Source: an uncultured Chloracidobacterium sp. (lineage in GTDB: Bacteria; Acidobacteriota; Blastocatellia; Chloracidobacteriales; Chloracidobacteriaceae). From it: 50,027 nucleotides of DNA. The DNA lies in the NCBI GenBank assembly GCA_937966115.1, contig CALCKX010000008.1, forward strand, positions 1 through 50,027, written 5' to 3'. Numbering within the stretch: the stretch's first letter is position 1; each line of letters begins with the position of its first letter. The notes beneath the pieces are model-generated. The model ran no database searches, was not told the DNA's origin, and worked only from the letters and a program-made list of their open reading frames with translations. Shown here piece after piece: positions 1 through 9,195 of this stretch. The position numbers and the translations under genes are program-made.

Positions 1-25
1 TGGCCCAGGCGCGGCGGTCAAATGC

Positions 26-106
26 GCGGAAGTGGCGAAATGGCAGACGCACCAGACTTAGGATCTGGCGCCGCAAGGCATGAGAGTTCGAGTCTCTCCT
101 TCCGCA
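26..106 (+). tRNA. tRNA-Leu (UAG anticodon)
   Basis: The cloverleaf can be folded by hand. The acceptor arm GCGGAAG (26-32) pairs with CTTCCGC (99-105), with discriminator A at 106. The anticodon stem CCAGA/TCTGG encloses the loop CTTAGGA with anticodon TAG at 59-61, which reads CUA leucine codons. A long variable arm precedes a normal T arm, as expected for a class II leucine tRNA. The 3' CCA is not encoded, because CTC follows the discriminator. Confidence 0.95.
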
Positions 107-160
107 CTCCATCTTTTTTCCGCTTTTCTCCCTCGCCTCAGGCCTTTCCTGATCAAATGG

Positions 161-175
161 CTGTTTCGGAAACAG
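161..175. promoter_or_regulatory. 15-bp palindrome, candidate operator upstream of the peroxiredoxin gene
   Basis: CTGTTTC (161-167) and GAAACAG (169-175) form perfect 7-bp arms around a single G. The 10-mer CGACTGTTTC is present on the minus strand at 169-178 and again on the plus strand at 284-293, just before the ribosome binding site of the peroxiredoxin gene. A regulator-binding site for oxidative stress control is an inference. The protein that would bind is unknown. Confidence 0.35.
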
Positions 176-309
176 TCGTTGCCGACCGCGCGGCGGCGCA
201 AGTAAGGTTGTGCCCGGCGCTGGCGGATTGAGCTAGGGCGAACGCGAAGCCCGCGCCGGAAGCGCCGAAAAGCTCGTATTTCCCGACTGTTTCTCTAAAG
301 GAGCACTCT

Positions 310-843
310 ATGCTGCAAGTTGGCCAACCGGCGCCAAGCTTTGACATGGCGTCCACCAAAGACCTGACCACGCTCAAGGAGCGGGTCAAACTCGAAGACT
401 ACCGCGGAACGTGGCTGGTTTTATTTTTTTACCCCCTCGACTTCACCTTCGTTTGCCCAACCGAGGTGACCGGCTTTAGCGACCGGCTTGAGGAGTTTCA
501 CGCGCTCAACGCGGAAGTCGTCGCGGTGAGCACCGACAGCGTGTTTTCCCACAAGGCCTGGATTGAAACCCCGCGCGAGAAGAACGGCGTCGCGGACCTG
601 AAGTACCCGCTGGCCAGCGACATCACGAAGGAGGTCAGCCGCAGCTATGGCGTCCTGATCGAAAGCGAAGGGATTGCCCTGCGCGGGTTGTTCATCATCG
701 ACCCGGAAGGGATTCTCCAGTACCAGGTCGTTCACTCGCTCAACATTGGCCGCAATGTGGACGAGGCGCTGCGCGTGTTGCAGGCGCTGCAGGCGGGCGG
801 TCGCTGCCCGGTCAACTGGAAGCCCGGGCAAAGCACCATCTAA
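310..843 (+). CDS. 2-Cys peroxiredoxin (AhpC/TSA family)
   Basis: This 177-residue cytosolic thiol peroxidase would reduce hydrogen peroxide and organic hydroperoxides. The peroxidatic cysteine is C49 in the family motif FTFVCPTE. The resolving cysteine is C166 in the C-terminal CPVNW motif, so this is a typical 2-Cys enzyme that works as a dimer. The length is slightly shorter than the usual 185-200. The start is supported by AAAGGAG at 297-303, six bases upstream. A CxxC redoxin follows 59 bp downstream and may be an electron donor or partner, which is an inference from position. The palindrome at 161-175 could be a control site. Confidence 0.93.
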   Translation: MLQVGQPAPSFDMASTKDLTTLKERVKLEDYRGTWLVLFFYPLDFTFVCPTEVTGFSDRLEEFHALNAEVVAVSTDSVFSHKAWIETPREKNGVADLKYPLASDITKEVSRSYGVLIESEGIALRGLFIIDPEGILQYQVVHSLNIGRNVDEALRVLQALQAGGRCPVNWKPGQSTI

Positions 844-902
844 AGGCGCCGTCGAGTCGAAACGCCATCAAGTCAACCGTCTAGTCGAAAAGAGAGAGAG
901 CT

Positions 903-1346
903 ATGCCGATGCGGATTGGCACGCCCATGCCGTCCCTGGAGGGCGCCACGGAATGGCGCAACGGGTCGGTCGCGGCGGAGGATTTACACGGGCAAGTCGC
1001 GCTGGTTCACTTCTGGGCCGTGAGCTGCGGCATCTGCTCGGAGCAGATGCCGCGGGTCAAAGAATGGCGCGATACGCTGGCGGAAAAAGGCGTCCGCGTG
1101 ATTAGCGTCCATATGCCCCGTTATGAGGCGGACACGAATCTGGCCGACGTGGACGCCGCCATTGCCAAGTATGGGCTCACTCAACCCTGCGCCATTGACA
1201 ATAGCCACAAAATCGCCGACGCCTTTGGCAACGAGTTCGTCCCAGCGTTTTATCTCTTCGACGCGGAAGGCAAGCTCAGGAGCTTCTCGGCCGGCGAAAA
1301 CGCCGTTCGCCTGACGCAGCCAGCGCTTGACCGCTTGCTTGGCTAG
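903..1346 (+). CDS. thioredoxin-fold redoxin (TlpA/thioredoxin-like)
   Basis: This 147-residue protein has a thioredoxin fold with active site C42-G-I-C45 following the hydrophobic strand VALVHFWA. A later cis-proline segment (VPAFYLFD) matches the family. The second half has the insertion typical of TlpA/AhpC-type redoxins. No signal peptide is visible, so it is probably cytosolic. A purine-rich GAGAGAGAG stretch precedes the ATG and serves as ribosome binding site. It lies directly after the peroxiredoxin gene and probably shares its transcript. It could act as peroxiredoxin reductant or as a general disulfide reductase; the sequence alone does not separate these. Confidence 0.85.
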   Translation: MPMRIGTPMPSLEGATEWRNGSVAAEDLHGQVALVHFWAVSCGICSEQMPRVKEWRDTLAEKGVRVISVHMPRYEADTNLADVDAAIAKYGLTQPCAIDNSHKIADAFGNEFVPAFYLFDAEGKLRSFSAGENAVRLTQPALDRLLG

Positions 1347-1370
1347 CTTTTCTTTCAGCTAGCTTTCCTT
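1342..1370. terminator. terminator hairpin between the redoxin gene and uvrA
   Basis: GCTAGCT (1342-1348) pairs with AGCTAGC (1357-1363) across an eight-base loop, followed on the plus strand by TTTCCTT. It overlaps the stop codons of both convergent genes. It fits a short intrinsic terminator for the plus-strand redox pair. Confidence 0.55.
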
Positions 1371-4261
1371 GGCGCATCCTCGGCTGGATAGCTTGTCCGG
1401 GGAGATGCCCCGTCCTGGAGCGGGACGCCTGCCCGCGCAGGCGCCCCGCTCCGCTCTCTGAAGGCCGCCGCCAGCGCCTGCCCGGTTGGGGTCGGCGCGC
1501 CCGCCAGCGCGGCGGGCGGCCCTTCGCCAACCAGCCGCCCGCCGCCTGAGCCGCCTTCCGGGCCGAGATCAATGATCCAATCGGCCGCCCGCATTACATC
1601 CGTGTGGTGCTCGATGACGATCACGGTATTGCCCTGATCGACGAGCGCCTGCAAAACCTCCAAAAGTCGGCGGACATCCTCGAAGTGCAGCCCGGCGGTC
1701 GGCTCATCCAGAATGTAGAGCGTTCGCCCAGTGGACCGGCGCGATAACTCGCAGGCCAGCTTGAGCCGCTGGGCCTCGCCGCCGGAAAGCGTCGTTGCTG
1801 ACTGCCCAAGCGTCAGATACCCCAGCCCGACTTCCGTCAGGGCGCGAAGCTTGCGCGTCAGTTGCGGAAAGGCGGCGAATGACTCGGCGGCCTCCTCAAT
1901 GGTCAGCGCGAGCGTTTCGGCAATATCGCGCCCCTTCCACTTGACCTGTAGCGTTTCGCGGTTGTAGCGCCGGCCGCGACAGGCTTCGCACGGAACATAC
2001 ACGTCCGGGAGGAAAGCCATTTCGATCCGCTTGAGCCCATCCCCCTCGCAGGCTTCGCACCGCCCGCCAGCGACATTGAAGGAAAAGCGCCCGGCCCGGT
2101 AGCCGCGCGCCTTCGATTCGGGCAGGCTGGCGTAAAGCTCCCGAATGGGCGTAAACGCCCCGACGTAAGTCGCCGGATTTGAGCGCGGCGTTCGTCCAAT
2201 CGGCGACTGGTCAATCTCAATGACCTTGTCAAACGCCTCGCGGCCCTCAATGCCGCGGTGGGGCCCCGGCTTTGGCGCTCGCTCGCGACTCGGTCCCGCC
2301 AGCGCCCGGTACAGCACCTCCAAAACGAGCGAGGACTTTCCCGCCCCGCTTACGCCAGTCACGACGGTCAAGAGGCCAACTGGAAACTTCACGGTCAGGT
2401 CCTGGAGGTTGTTGTGGGTTGCCCCGATCACTGTGACATGGCCGCGGCGCGCCGTCCGCGGCGCGCGCTCGCCGGCAATGGCTTCCGCCCCGGTCAGGTA
2501 GCGTCCGGTCAGGGAGGCAGGATGCTGGCTGATGAGCGGCGGCGGGCCGGCCGCCACCACCTCTCCGCCATGCGTTCCGGCGCCTGGGCCAAGGTCAACG
2601 ACCCAGTCCGCTTGGCGGATGGTTTCTTCGTCATGCTCGACCACGATGACCGTGTTGCCGGCATCCCGCAACCGCTCCAGCGATTGAATCAGGCGCTGGT
2701 TGTCGCGCGGGTGCAGCCCGATGCTCGGCTCGTCGAGAATGTAGAGCACGCCCCGCAGCGGCGCGCCAATCTGCGCCGCTAGGCGGGCGCGCTGCACCTC
2801 GCCGCCCGAAAGCGAGCTGATCGAGCGGTCGAGCGTCAGGTATCCAAGCCCAACCTCCATGAGGAAGCGAAGCCGCGACTGAATCTCGCGCAGGATTCCA
2901 GACGCGACCCGCGCCTCCCGCTCGGTCAGCGTCAGCCCGCCCGCCCAGGCCGCGGTCTCCGCCAGCGGGCGCTGCGTCACGGCGGCGATGCTCTGCCCCT
3001 GAATCGTCACGGCCCGGGCTTCCGCCCGGAGGCGCGAGCCGCCGCAGTCCGGACAGGGGCTAACCGTCGCCAGCCGGCTCAGGTCGGCGCTGAGACGAGC
3101 GGTTCGCGCCTCGGCGAGGCGCTCGGCAAGGCGCTTAATCGCGCCGCTCCACCGCGACCGATAGACGTAGTCGCCGTGCTGAAAAGCGAGCTTCTCGGAA
3201 GACCCTTCGAAAAATATTTGACGCAGCCTTGGCGGCGCATCCGCGAAGGGCGTCGAAAGCGGAACGTCGCAGTGACGCGCCGCCGCCGCGAGCGCCGCCC
3301 TGAGCAGGCTACCAATGTGCCCATCCTCGACGGCAAAGGCGACTTCCGCCAGCGGGCGGGTGGGGTCGGTCACAATGTCCTCGGGCGCGATGCTGGTCAC
3401 GGCTCCCAGCCCGCCACAGGTTGCGCAAGCCCCGAATCGGCTGTTGAATGAAAACGAGCGCGGCTCGAGGTCGGGAAGGCTTAGCCCGCAGGCAGGGCAA
3501 GCCAGACGCAGCGAGAACAGCGTCTCGTCGGTCGCCGCGCCAGCCCCTTCCACCGCGAGCAAGACGAGGCCGTCGGCTATCCGCGTCGCGGTCTGGACCG
3601 CCTGGGCAACCCGCGCCGCGATGCCCGGCTTAATGACCAGCCGATCGATGACGACCTCAATGTCATGCGGCTTGCGCTTATCCAGGCGAATCTCCTCCTC
3701 GTCCAGCGCCCGCAGCTCGCCATCAATGCGAATCCGGGGAAAGCCCAGCTTGAGCGCATTCGCCAGCTCCTTCTTGAACTCGCCTTTGCGCTGCCGCGCG
3801 AGCGGGGCGAGCGCCGTCAGCTTCGCGCCTGTCGGCTGCGCCAGCGCCCATTCGACAATCGCTTCCGGCGATTGCTGCCGAATGGGAATCTGACAGGTCG
3901 GGCAATGCGGCGTCCCAATCGCCGCGTAAAGCAGCCGCAGGTAGTCGTAGACCTCAGTCACCGTGCCGACTGTCGAGCGCGGGTTGCGGTTGGTCGTCTT
4001 CTGCTCGATGGCGATGGCTGGGCTAAGCCCGCGAATGGCGTCCACCGCGGGGCGCTCGAGTCGCGTCAAAAATTGGCGCGCGTAGGCCGAAAACGATTCC
4101 ACGTACCGTCGCTGACTTTCGGCGTAAATCGTGTCGAAAGCCAGCGACGATTTTCCTGATCCGCTGACGCCGGTGAAAACGACGAGCGATTGCGCGGGAA
4201 TAGTTAGGCTTACGCCTTTGAGATTGTGCTCGCGCGCGTTGACGATTTCCAGTGGCTTCAT
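1355..4261 (-). CDS. uvrA: excinuclease ABC subunit A
   Basis: UvrA is the DNA damage recognition ATPase of nucleotide excision repair and loads UvrB. The 968 residues hold two ABC ATPase halves. The first Walker A is GVSGSGKS (31-38) and the second is GVSGAGKS; the ABC signatures begin SLSGGE and TLSGGE. Paired CxxC zinc modules are visible, including CPAC...CATC and CEAC...CEAC. The length is slightly above the usual 940-960 because of a low-complexity C-terminal tail after about residue 930. The start MKPLEIVNAREHNLKG is the conserved UvrA N-terminus. The gene is divergent from the PEGA gene at 4457. No clear SOS operator was found in the 195-bp divergent region. Confidence 0.97.
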   Translation of the reverse strand: MKPLEIVNAREHNLKGVSLTIPAQSLVVFTGVSGSGKSSLAFDTIYAESQRRYVESFSAYARQFLTRLERPAVDAIRGLSPAIAIEQKTTNRNPRSTVGTVTEVYDYLRLLYAAIGTPHCPTCQIPIRQQSPEAIVEWALAQPTGAKLTALAPLARQRKGEFKKELANALKLGFPRIRIDGELRALDEEEIRLDKRKPHDIEVVIDRLVIKPGIAARVAQAVQTATRIADGLVLLAVEGAGAATDETLFSLRLACPACGLSLPDLEPRSFSFNSRFGACATCGGLGAVTSIAPEDIVTDPTRPLAEVAFAVEDGHIGSLLRAALAAAARHCDVPLSTPFADAPPRLRQIFFEGSSEKLAFQHGDYVYRSRWSGAIKRLAERLAEARTARLSADLSRLATVSPCPDCGGSRLRAEARAVTIQGQSIAAVTQRPLAETAAWAGGLTLTEREARVASGILREIQSRLRFLMEVGLGYLTLDRSISSLSGGEVQRARLAAQIGAPLRGVLYILDEPSIGLHPRDNQRLIQSLERLRDAGNTVIVVEHDEETIRQADWVVDLGPGAGTHGGEVVAAGPPPLISQHPASLTGRYLTGAEAIAGERAPRTARRGHVTVIGATHNNLQDLTVKFPVGLLTVVTGVSGAGKSSLVLEVLYRALAGPSRERAPKPGPHRGIEGREAFDKVIEIDQSPIGRTPRSNPATYVGAFTPIRELYASLPESKARGYRAGRFSFNVAGGRCEACEGDGLKRIEMAFLPDVYVPCEACRGRRYNRETLQVKWKGRDIAETLALTIEEAAESFAAFPQLTRKLRALTEVGLGYLTLGQSATTLSGGEAQRLKLACELSRRSTGRTLYILDEPTAGLHFEDVRRLLEVLQALVDQGNTVIVIEHHTDVMRAADWIIDLGPEGGSGGGRLVGEGPPAALAGAPTPTGQALAAAFRERSGAPARAGVPLQDGASPRTSYPAEDAPRKAS

Positions 4262-4366
4262 GGCTTAGTGGGTCTCGCATGGCGCGCCTTACGCAACCAT
4301 GTAAGCATTATCAGACTATCGTTCTCAAAGGAAGCGAGCGAGGACGCTTATTCGCCGGTTGCAATT

Positions 4367-4425
4367 CAAGCGACTATGGCAAACTATCGCAGCAGGCAGC
4401 GCCGCAGGAGCCGTCCAAGCGACTA
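4367..4425. repeat. 10-bp direct repeat in the uvrA/PEGA divergent region
   Basis: CAAGCGACTA occurs at 4367-4376 and again at 4416-4425, 49 bp apart, between the divergent starts of uvrA and the PEGA gene. The spacing is close to five helical turns. It could be a protein-binding repeat or chance, since the shorter word CAAGCGACT also occurs within genes here. Confidence 0.4.
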
Positions 4426-4456
4426 GCCAAGCGCGCAACCCGCTTCAAGACTTCCC

Positions 4457-5689
4457 ATGAATGTTCACTCTAAAGCCTCTGTCACAATCCATCCCAAGCT
4501 TCCGCCTCCAAAAAACGGGCTTCCAAGTCGCCGCATCGTCAATCAGTGGCTTTACGGGCTGGGCACCGTGGCGGTCGCCATCCTGATCGGCGCGCTCCTG
4601 CCCTTCTTTTCCAAGCCGACCATCATCGTGATGACGAACGCGAGCGGGGCGACCGTTTACCTGGACGGAGAGCCGCGCGGCTCGACGAGCCAGCTCAACC
4701 GCTGCTCCATCTCCGGCGTCGCGCCCGGCAAGCGCGTCATCCGACTCTCGCACCCCGATTACCTCGACGTCGAGCAAGCGGTTGAAGTCGAGTATGGATT
4801 TCTTCCCGTCAAGATCAACCTGCCGCTCCGCCCCGCCCTCTTCACGCTCACAATCCAAACCGAACCCCTGGTCGCCGCGCGCCTGGATGGCGTTCAGGTC
4901 GGCGAAACCGATCCGCAAACCGGCATCCTCGCTATTCCGCAAGTGCGCGTCGGGAGTCACCAAATCTCCCTCCAGCGCTCCGGCTACCTGCCCTTCTCCA
5001 GCCTGATCGAGATGCCGGAAGGCGACCACCGCATCGCCGTCCCGCTCTACCTCGACCTCAATGGCTACTGGAAAGGACTGGTTCAGGAACCGACGACCGG
5101 CAAATCCGCGGACTTCATCCTGAGCCTTGGTCAGAGCGGCGCGACCCTTTCGGGCCTCTGGGAAGAGCCGCCGCCCGCGCCCGCCAAGCCGCCAAAGACC
5201 TTCCCCGTCGCCGGGCGACTCCTCGAAAGCCAGCGCCTCGTCCTGGAGCGCAAGGACGAATCCGGGCGAGTCATCACTCTCGAAGGGCAAGTCTCCGTTA
5301 CCGGACGCGACCTGGTTGGCGTCTGGCGCGACGACAAGCGCTCCGGCAACTGGAGCGGGAGTCGAGCGGACAGCAAGCCCGCCTTTGGCGCGCCGCCCCT
5401 CGGCGCCCCCCTCCCTCTCCCGACCACGCTCCCGCCCGTCGAGCCTGGGCCGCGCCTAATGACGCCCGCCGACTCGCCACTGGCGCCCCTGCCGGCGCCG
5501 CCTGCCGAGGCCTCCCCGCTCAGCCGCGCCCAGGCGCTCTATGAGCAGCGCCGCTACGACGAGGCGCTCGCCCAGTGCGACGCCATCCTCAAGCAGGACC
5601 CGAAAAACAACGCCGCCCGCGACCTCAAGCGTCGCATTCAAAAATCGCTCGAGATTCTCAAGTCGCCGCCCGGCTCGGACACGCCCTGA
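4457..5689 (+). CDS. membrane-anchored PEGA-domain protein with C-terminal TPR-like repeat
   Basis: This 410-residue protein has a short cytoplasmic N-terminus and one membrane segment at about 32-51. Two PEGA-type beta domains follow (about 55-120 and 128-195), the first with the characteristic ATVYLDGEPRG hairpin. A beta-rich middle domain occupies about 200-300, then a proline-rich linker, then a helical pair at about 350-400 (SRAQALYEQRRYDEALAQ) that looks like a TPR unit. PEGA domains are extracytoplasmic and associated with surface or peptidoglycan-linked proteins; the exact role is unknown. No ribosome binding site is obvious. A second PEGA gene follows after 38 bp, suggesting one transcript and a shared envelope function. 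Confidence 0.75.
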   Translation: MNVHSKASVTIHPKLPPPKNGLPSRRIVNQWLYGLGTVAVAILIGALLPFFSKPTIIVMTNASGATVYLDGEPRGSTSQLNRCSISGVAPGKRVIRLSHPDYLDVEQAVEVEYGFLPVKINLPLRPALFTLTIQTEPLVAARLDGVQVGETDPQTGILAIPQVRVGSHQISLQRSGYLPFSSLIEMPEGDHRIAVPLYLDLNGYWKGLVQEPTTGKSADFILSLGQSGATLSGLWEEPPPAPAKPPKTFPVAGRLLESQRLVLERKDESGRVITLEGQVSVTGRDLVGVWRDDKRSGNWSGSRADSKPAFGAPPLGAPLPLPTTLPPVEPGPRLMTPADSPLAPLPAPPAEASPLSRAQALYEQRRYDEALAQCDAILKQDPKNNAARDLKRRIQKSLEILKSPPGSDTP

Positions 5690-5727
5690 GCCGCTAACCC
5701 GCGTTCCCGCCCACTGCCGGCATCGCC

Positions 5728-8145
5728 ATGCGCACGTTCAACATCCGCGATATCCGCAACGCCCTCGCCGCCTTCCTCCTCGCCTTCGCCCTTGCGGCAG
5801 CGCCCTTCGCGCCAGTCCGCGCCGCCCAGGGCGAAAGCGGAAAGCCGCTTTCCCTAGAACAAATCAAGCGACTCATCCAAAATGACTTCCCGGATACGGC
5901 GCTCGCCGGCGAAATCCGCGACCGAGGAATTGACTTCTCGCAGACCTTCGACCGCAAAACGCTCGACGCGCTGCGCGCGCTCGGCGCGCAGGAAAAAACG
6001 CTGCGCGCGCTCGAGCCGTACCTCCCCAAAGCGTCCGTTCGGGTGATCGCCAAGCTAGACCGCTCCATCGTCTTCGTGGATGGCAAGCAATATGGGACAA
6101 CCGACACCACCGGCATCCTGCAGATCAACGACCTTGAGCCGGGCGAGCATGTCATCGAGACGCGCAATCGCCCCCGGTACAAAGACGCCCAAGTGCGCAT
6201 CTTCCTCAGTCCCCGCGATAACCAGGATGTGATCTTCGAGCCAGAACTCAATGTCGGCAGCCTCACTATCACGCCCCTGACGCCCAACCTGGAGGTCGTC
6301 GTCTATAACGAGCTGGCATCGCTCACCGGAAGCTTCGCCCGGCGCGAAATGTCCCCCGGCATCTATACGCTCCAGGCGAAAAGCCGCTGGCACCGCCCCA
6401 TCACGCAGATCATCCAAATCAAGTCGGGTCAAAACCTCACGCTGCCCATTGAGCTGGAACTCGACGAAGACCTCATCGAGGAAACGCTTCTCGAAGCTAG
6501 AAAAGCTTTCTCAAGCAAGGATTACACTAGATCAGCAAATATTCTGCTTGAAGTCGTGGCGATCGCGCCCAAAAACCTCCCGGCGCTGAGCCTGCTGGCG
6601 CAGAGCTACCTGCGGCTCAACGACACGCCCAACTTCACCGCCGCCGCCAAGCGCGTTCTCGACGCCGACGGCGCGCTCGACTTCGCCCTTCTGCTGCACG
6701 GCGAGCGGAAAGCCCCGCAGCCAGTGCGCCTGCGCCTTTCGCGGGCCAGCCTGACGCTCGAGTTTCTAGAGAGCGGCGAAACGCAAACGCTGCCGCTGGA
6801 AGCTTTCTCGCGCGCCTTCATTCGCGGCGATGTGCAAAGCGAGGTTTTCCTCGTGCTAGCTGGCGCGCGCTCGCCCAAGCGCTCCCCGGACCTCCAATTT
6901 TCCATGGCGAGTAGCTACGACCCGCGCGGCGAAGGCAGCGAGAGCCAACTCTCTCAGCGCGATAAAATCAATATACTGTGGAATATAGAGGAAATTATCC
7001 GGTTTTCGATTGAAGTTCACCGGGAGTTCCTGGCCGTCGCGGCTGGCAATCCTTTGCGCGCGACGCCCGCCGCCAATGACCGCTCCGACCGCCGAGCCGA
7101 AGCCCCGTCGGAGGACTTGGTCGCGGATGCGCGCCGCGCCCCGGCGCGCCCGGAACCAGCCCCGGAAACGTCAACGCCGGAAAAGCCGCGGAAAAACGAC
7201 GGCAAAAGAAAGGACGACGGCAAAAAGAAAAACGCCAAGCCAAAGCCCGCCGACCCGTCGCCGCAACCCCCGCCCGCGACCGACCAAGTCGCCTCCGCAT
7301 CGGCGCCAAAAGGCGAGCCTGGCGACGCTCCGCCGCCGGCTAAGCCGCCGGCCAAAGCCAGCAATGGCAAGGACGCTGCGCCGTCGCCAGAGCCGCCCCG
7401 ACCCGCCGCAACCCCATCGATGGCGACCGATGGCGCCCCCAAAGGCGCGCCATCGGCGGTTCGCGCCCGCGCTCTGATTGGCACGATGATCGGCGCAGTC
7501 GGCGGGCGCGCTCTGATCGAGCGAGTCGCGGCCATGCAATTTTATGGCGCGCAAACTACGGTCGAGCCGGACCTCGCCGCGCCCGGCTCCGCCCCGGATC
7601 CCAAGCCGATCCGGCAGCTCTGGACGCGCGATGGCAAGCTCCGGTTCGAGGTCTCGCCCGGCAATCCGACTGGCCTGGTCTTTCTCCGCAACGAGAAAGC
7701 TTACTGGCAGCGCGCCAATGGCCGCGTCGAGCGCATCACTCAACCGGAAACGCTCAAGCAGGTGCGCTTGCAGTCCAAGCTGGCGGGCGTCGGACTCTAT
7801 CAGCAGCTCCTTCGACCCGCTAAGGACCTCATCCGCTTTTCCCGCCATTTATCCAACGGGCAAGTCGAGGAAACCATCCGCGTCACCGACGCGGATGGCG
7901 ACACCTACGATGTCGTCATTGACCTCGAAACGCGCCGCCCGCGAAAATGCGCCTACCAGCTTCCAACCGATATTGGCCAGCCGCTCCAGATTGAGGAGCT
8001 TTACGAGGACTTCAGACTCGTCAACGACGTGTGGCTTCCCCACCGGATTATTCGGAGCGTGCAGGGCGGACGCGTGGTCACGCTCGCCTTTACCGAGATC
8101 GAGTTCCTCCCCGCGCTGCGGGAGGAAGCTTTTCGCAAGCCCTGA
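5728..8145 (+). CDS. exported PEGA-domain protein with C-terminal LolA-like domain
   Basis: This 805-residue protein starts with a clear signal peptide (cleavage near A32, after APVRA). A helical segment at 36-100 is followed by PEGA-like domains at about 107-165 and 176-245 and a TPR-like helical pair at 250-305. A beta-rich region precedes a Pro/Lys/Ala-rich linker of about 130 residues (455-590). The last 200 residues resemble the outer-membrane lipoprotein-sorting (LolA/LppX-like) beta fold, judged from alternating strands such as KLRFEVSPGNPTGLVFLR. It is probably periplasmic or outer-membrane associated. AT-rich, rare-codon patches lie at about 6490-6550 and 6961-7015. Its function is unknown. 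Confidence 0.7.
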   Translation: MRTFNIRDIRNALAAFLLAFALAAAPFAPVRAAQGESGKPLSLEQIKRLIQNDFPDTALAGEIRDRGIDFSQTFDRKTLDALRALGAQEKTLRALEPYLPKASVRVIAKLDRSIVFVDGKQYGTTDTTGILQINDLEPGEHVIETRNRPRYKDAQVRIFLSPRDNQDVIFEPELNVGSLTITPLTPNLEVVVYNELASLTGSFARREMSPGIYTLQAKSRWHRPITQIIQIKSGQNLTLPIELELDEDLIEETLLEARKAFSSKDYTRSANILLEVVAIAPKNLPALSLLAQSYLRLNDTPNFTAAAKRVLDADGALDFALLLHGERKAPQPVRLRLSRASLTLEFLESGETQTLPLEAFSRAFIRGDVQSEVFLVLAGARSPKRSPDLQFSMASSYDPRGEGSESQLSQRDKINILWNIEEIIRFSIEVHREFLAVAAGNPLRATPAANDRSDRRAEAPSEDLVADARRAPARPEPAPETSTPEKPRKNDGKRKDDGKKKNAKPKPADPSPQPPPATDQVASASAPKGEPGDAPPPAKPPAKASNGKDAAPSPEPPRPAATPSMATDGAPKGAPSAVRARALIGTMIGAVGGRALIERVAAMQFYGAQTTVEPDLAAPGSAPDPKPIRQLWTRDGKLRFEVSPGNPTGLVFLRNEKAYWQRANGRVERITQPETLKQVRLQSKLAGVGLYQQLLRPAKDLIRFSRHLSNGQVEETIRVTDADGDTYDVVIDLETRRPRKCAYQLPTDIGQPLQIEELYEDFRLVNDVWLPHRIIRSVQGGRVVTLAFTEIEFLPALREEAFRKP

Positions 8146-8161
8146 AACGCGCGGCTGAGCC

Positions 8162-9160
8162 ATGGACGCTTTCACCATCCCGCCAGCCTCCCCCCCCGCG
8201 CCGCCGGATGCCATTGCGCTTCCGGCGGGCTTCGACCCGAGCGTCACGCTCTGCGGCGGACAGACCTTCCGCTGGACGGCCTGCCCCGACGCGAGCGGGC
8301 GGATGACCTACCAGGGCGTCGCCGGCGACCTGGCGCTCCTGGTCGCTCCCGCCGCCACGGGCTGGCAGGCCCGGGTCGCGAGCCACCCGCTGACGCCCGA
8401 GCGCCGGGCCTGGCTCCGCCATTACTTCGACCTGGACCGGGACTATGCGGCGGCGCGCCAGGCGCTACAAGCGCGACTCGCGCCGTTCGCCCGCTTTTCC
8501 AATGACTTGGCGCGGATGAGCGGATTACGCATTCTGCGCCAGCCCTGGTTCGAGACGCTGGTCGCCTTCGTCATTTCCGCCAACAATCGCCTGCCGCGTA
8601 TCCGCCGAATAATAAACGTTATCAGTCGCAAGTTCGGACAGCCCATTGGAGCCGAAAGCTACGCCTTCCCAAGCCCCGAAGCCCTCGCCGAAGCCGCGCC
8701 GGCGACGCTCCGCGCCGAGTGCGGCGTCGGCTACCGCGACCGCTACCTTTGCCAGCTCGCTCAACGCATCGCCCGCGAGCGCCGCGCCTGGGAACAGGCC
8801 GCGACGCGCCCAACCGCCGAGTTGCGGCAACGCCTTCAAGCGCTCCCCGGCGTCGGGCCCAAAGTCGCCGAGTGCGTCCTGCTGTTCGGCTTTCACCGCT
8901 GGGAAGCCTTCCCCATTGACGTATGGGTGCGCCGCGCCATGCTCGAAATCCTCCCCGCTCGCGCGCCGGGCGAACGCCCGCCCGCTGATCGTCAGATCGC
9001 CGCCGCCGCCGCCGCCCGCTTCGGCCCGCTCGCCGGGCTGGCCCAGCAATGCCTCTTTGAGATCGCGCGCTCGCGAGCGACAATCAGAGTAGCCCAGGGC
9101 GACGCGCCTGAGTATGATAACGCCGCCCTGGCTCAAGGAGCTGTAAGCCAAAAGCTGTAA
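8162..9160 (+). CDS. 8-oxoguanine-type DNA glycosylase (HhH-GPD family)
   Basis: This 332-residue base-excision repair enzyme is OGG1/AlkA-like. The N-terminal domain contains the GGQTFRW motif of the OGG N-terminal fold. The helix-hairpin-helix LPGVGPKVAEC carries the candidate Schiff-base lysine K234, and D253 in the following FPIDVW motif is the catalytic aspartate. The K-to-D spacing of 19 equals that of human OGG1. It should excise 8-oxoguanine and nick the strand by its lyase activity. It lies 16 bp after the PEGA gene without an obvious ribosome binding site, suggesting coupled translation. A 3-methyladenine specificity is less likely, because a lysine is present in the hairpin. Confidence 0.88.
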   Translation: MDAFTIPPASPPAPPDAIALPAGFDPSVTLCGGQTFRWTACPDASGRMTYQGVAGDLALLVAPAATGWQARVASHPLTPERRAWLRHYFDLDRDYAAARQALQARLAPFARFSNDLARMSGLRILRQPWFETLVAFVISANNRLPRIRRIINVISRKFGQPIGAESYAFPSPEALAEAAPATLRAECGVGYRDRYLCQLAQRIARERRAWEQAATRPTAELRQRLQALPGVGPKVAECVLLFGFHRWEAFPIDVWVRRAMLEILPARAPGERPPADRQIAAAAAARFGPLAGLAQQCLFEIARSRATIRVAQGDAPEYDNAALAQGAVSQKL

Positions 9161-9195
9161 CAAGGGCGGCAATGACCGCCAAGGAATGATCCCCT

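Noticed and set aside
161-175. Palindrome as a LexA (SOS) box of E. coli type
   Set aside because: The E. coli box is CTGT-N8-ACAG; here the inner spacing is seven bases, and the downstream gene is a peroxiredoxin, not an SOS gene.
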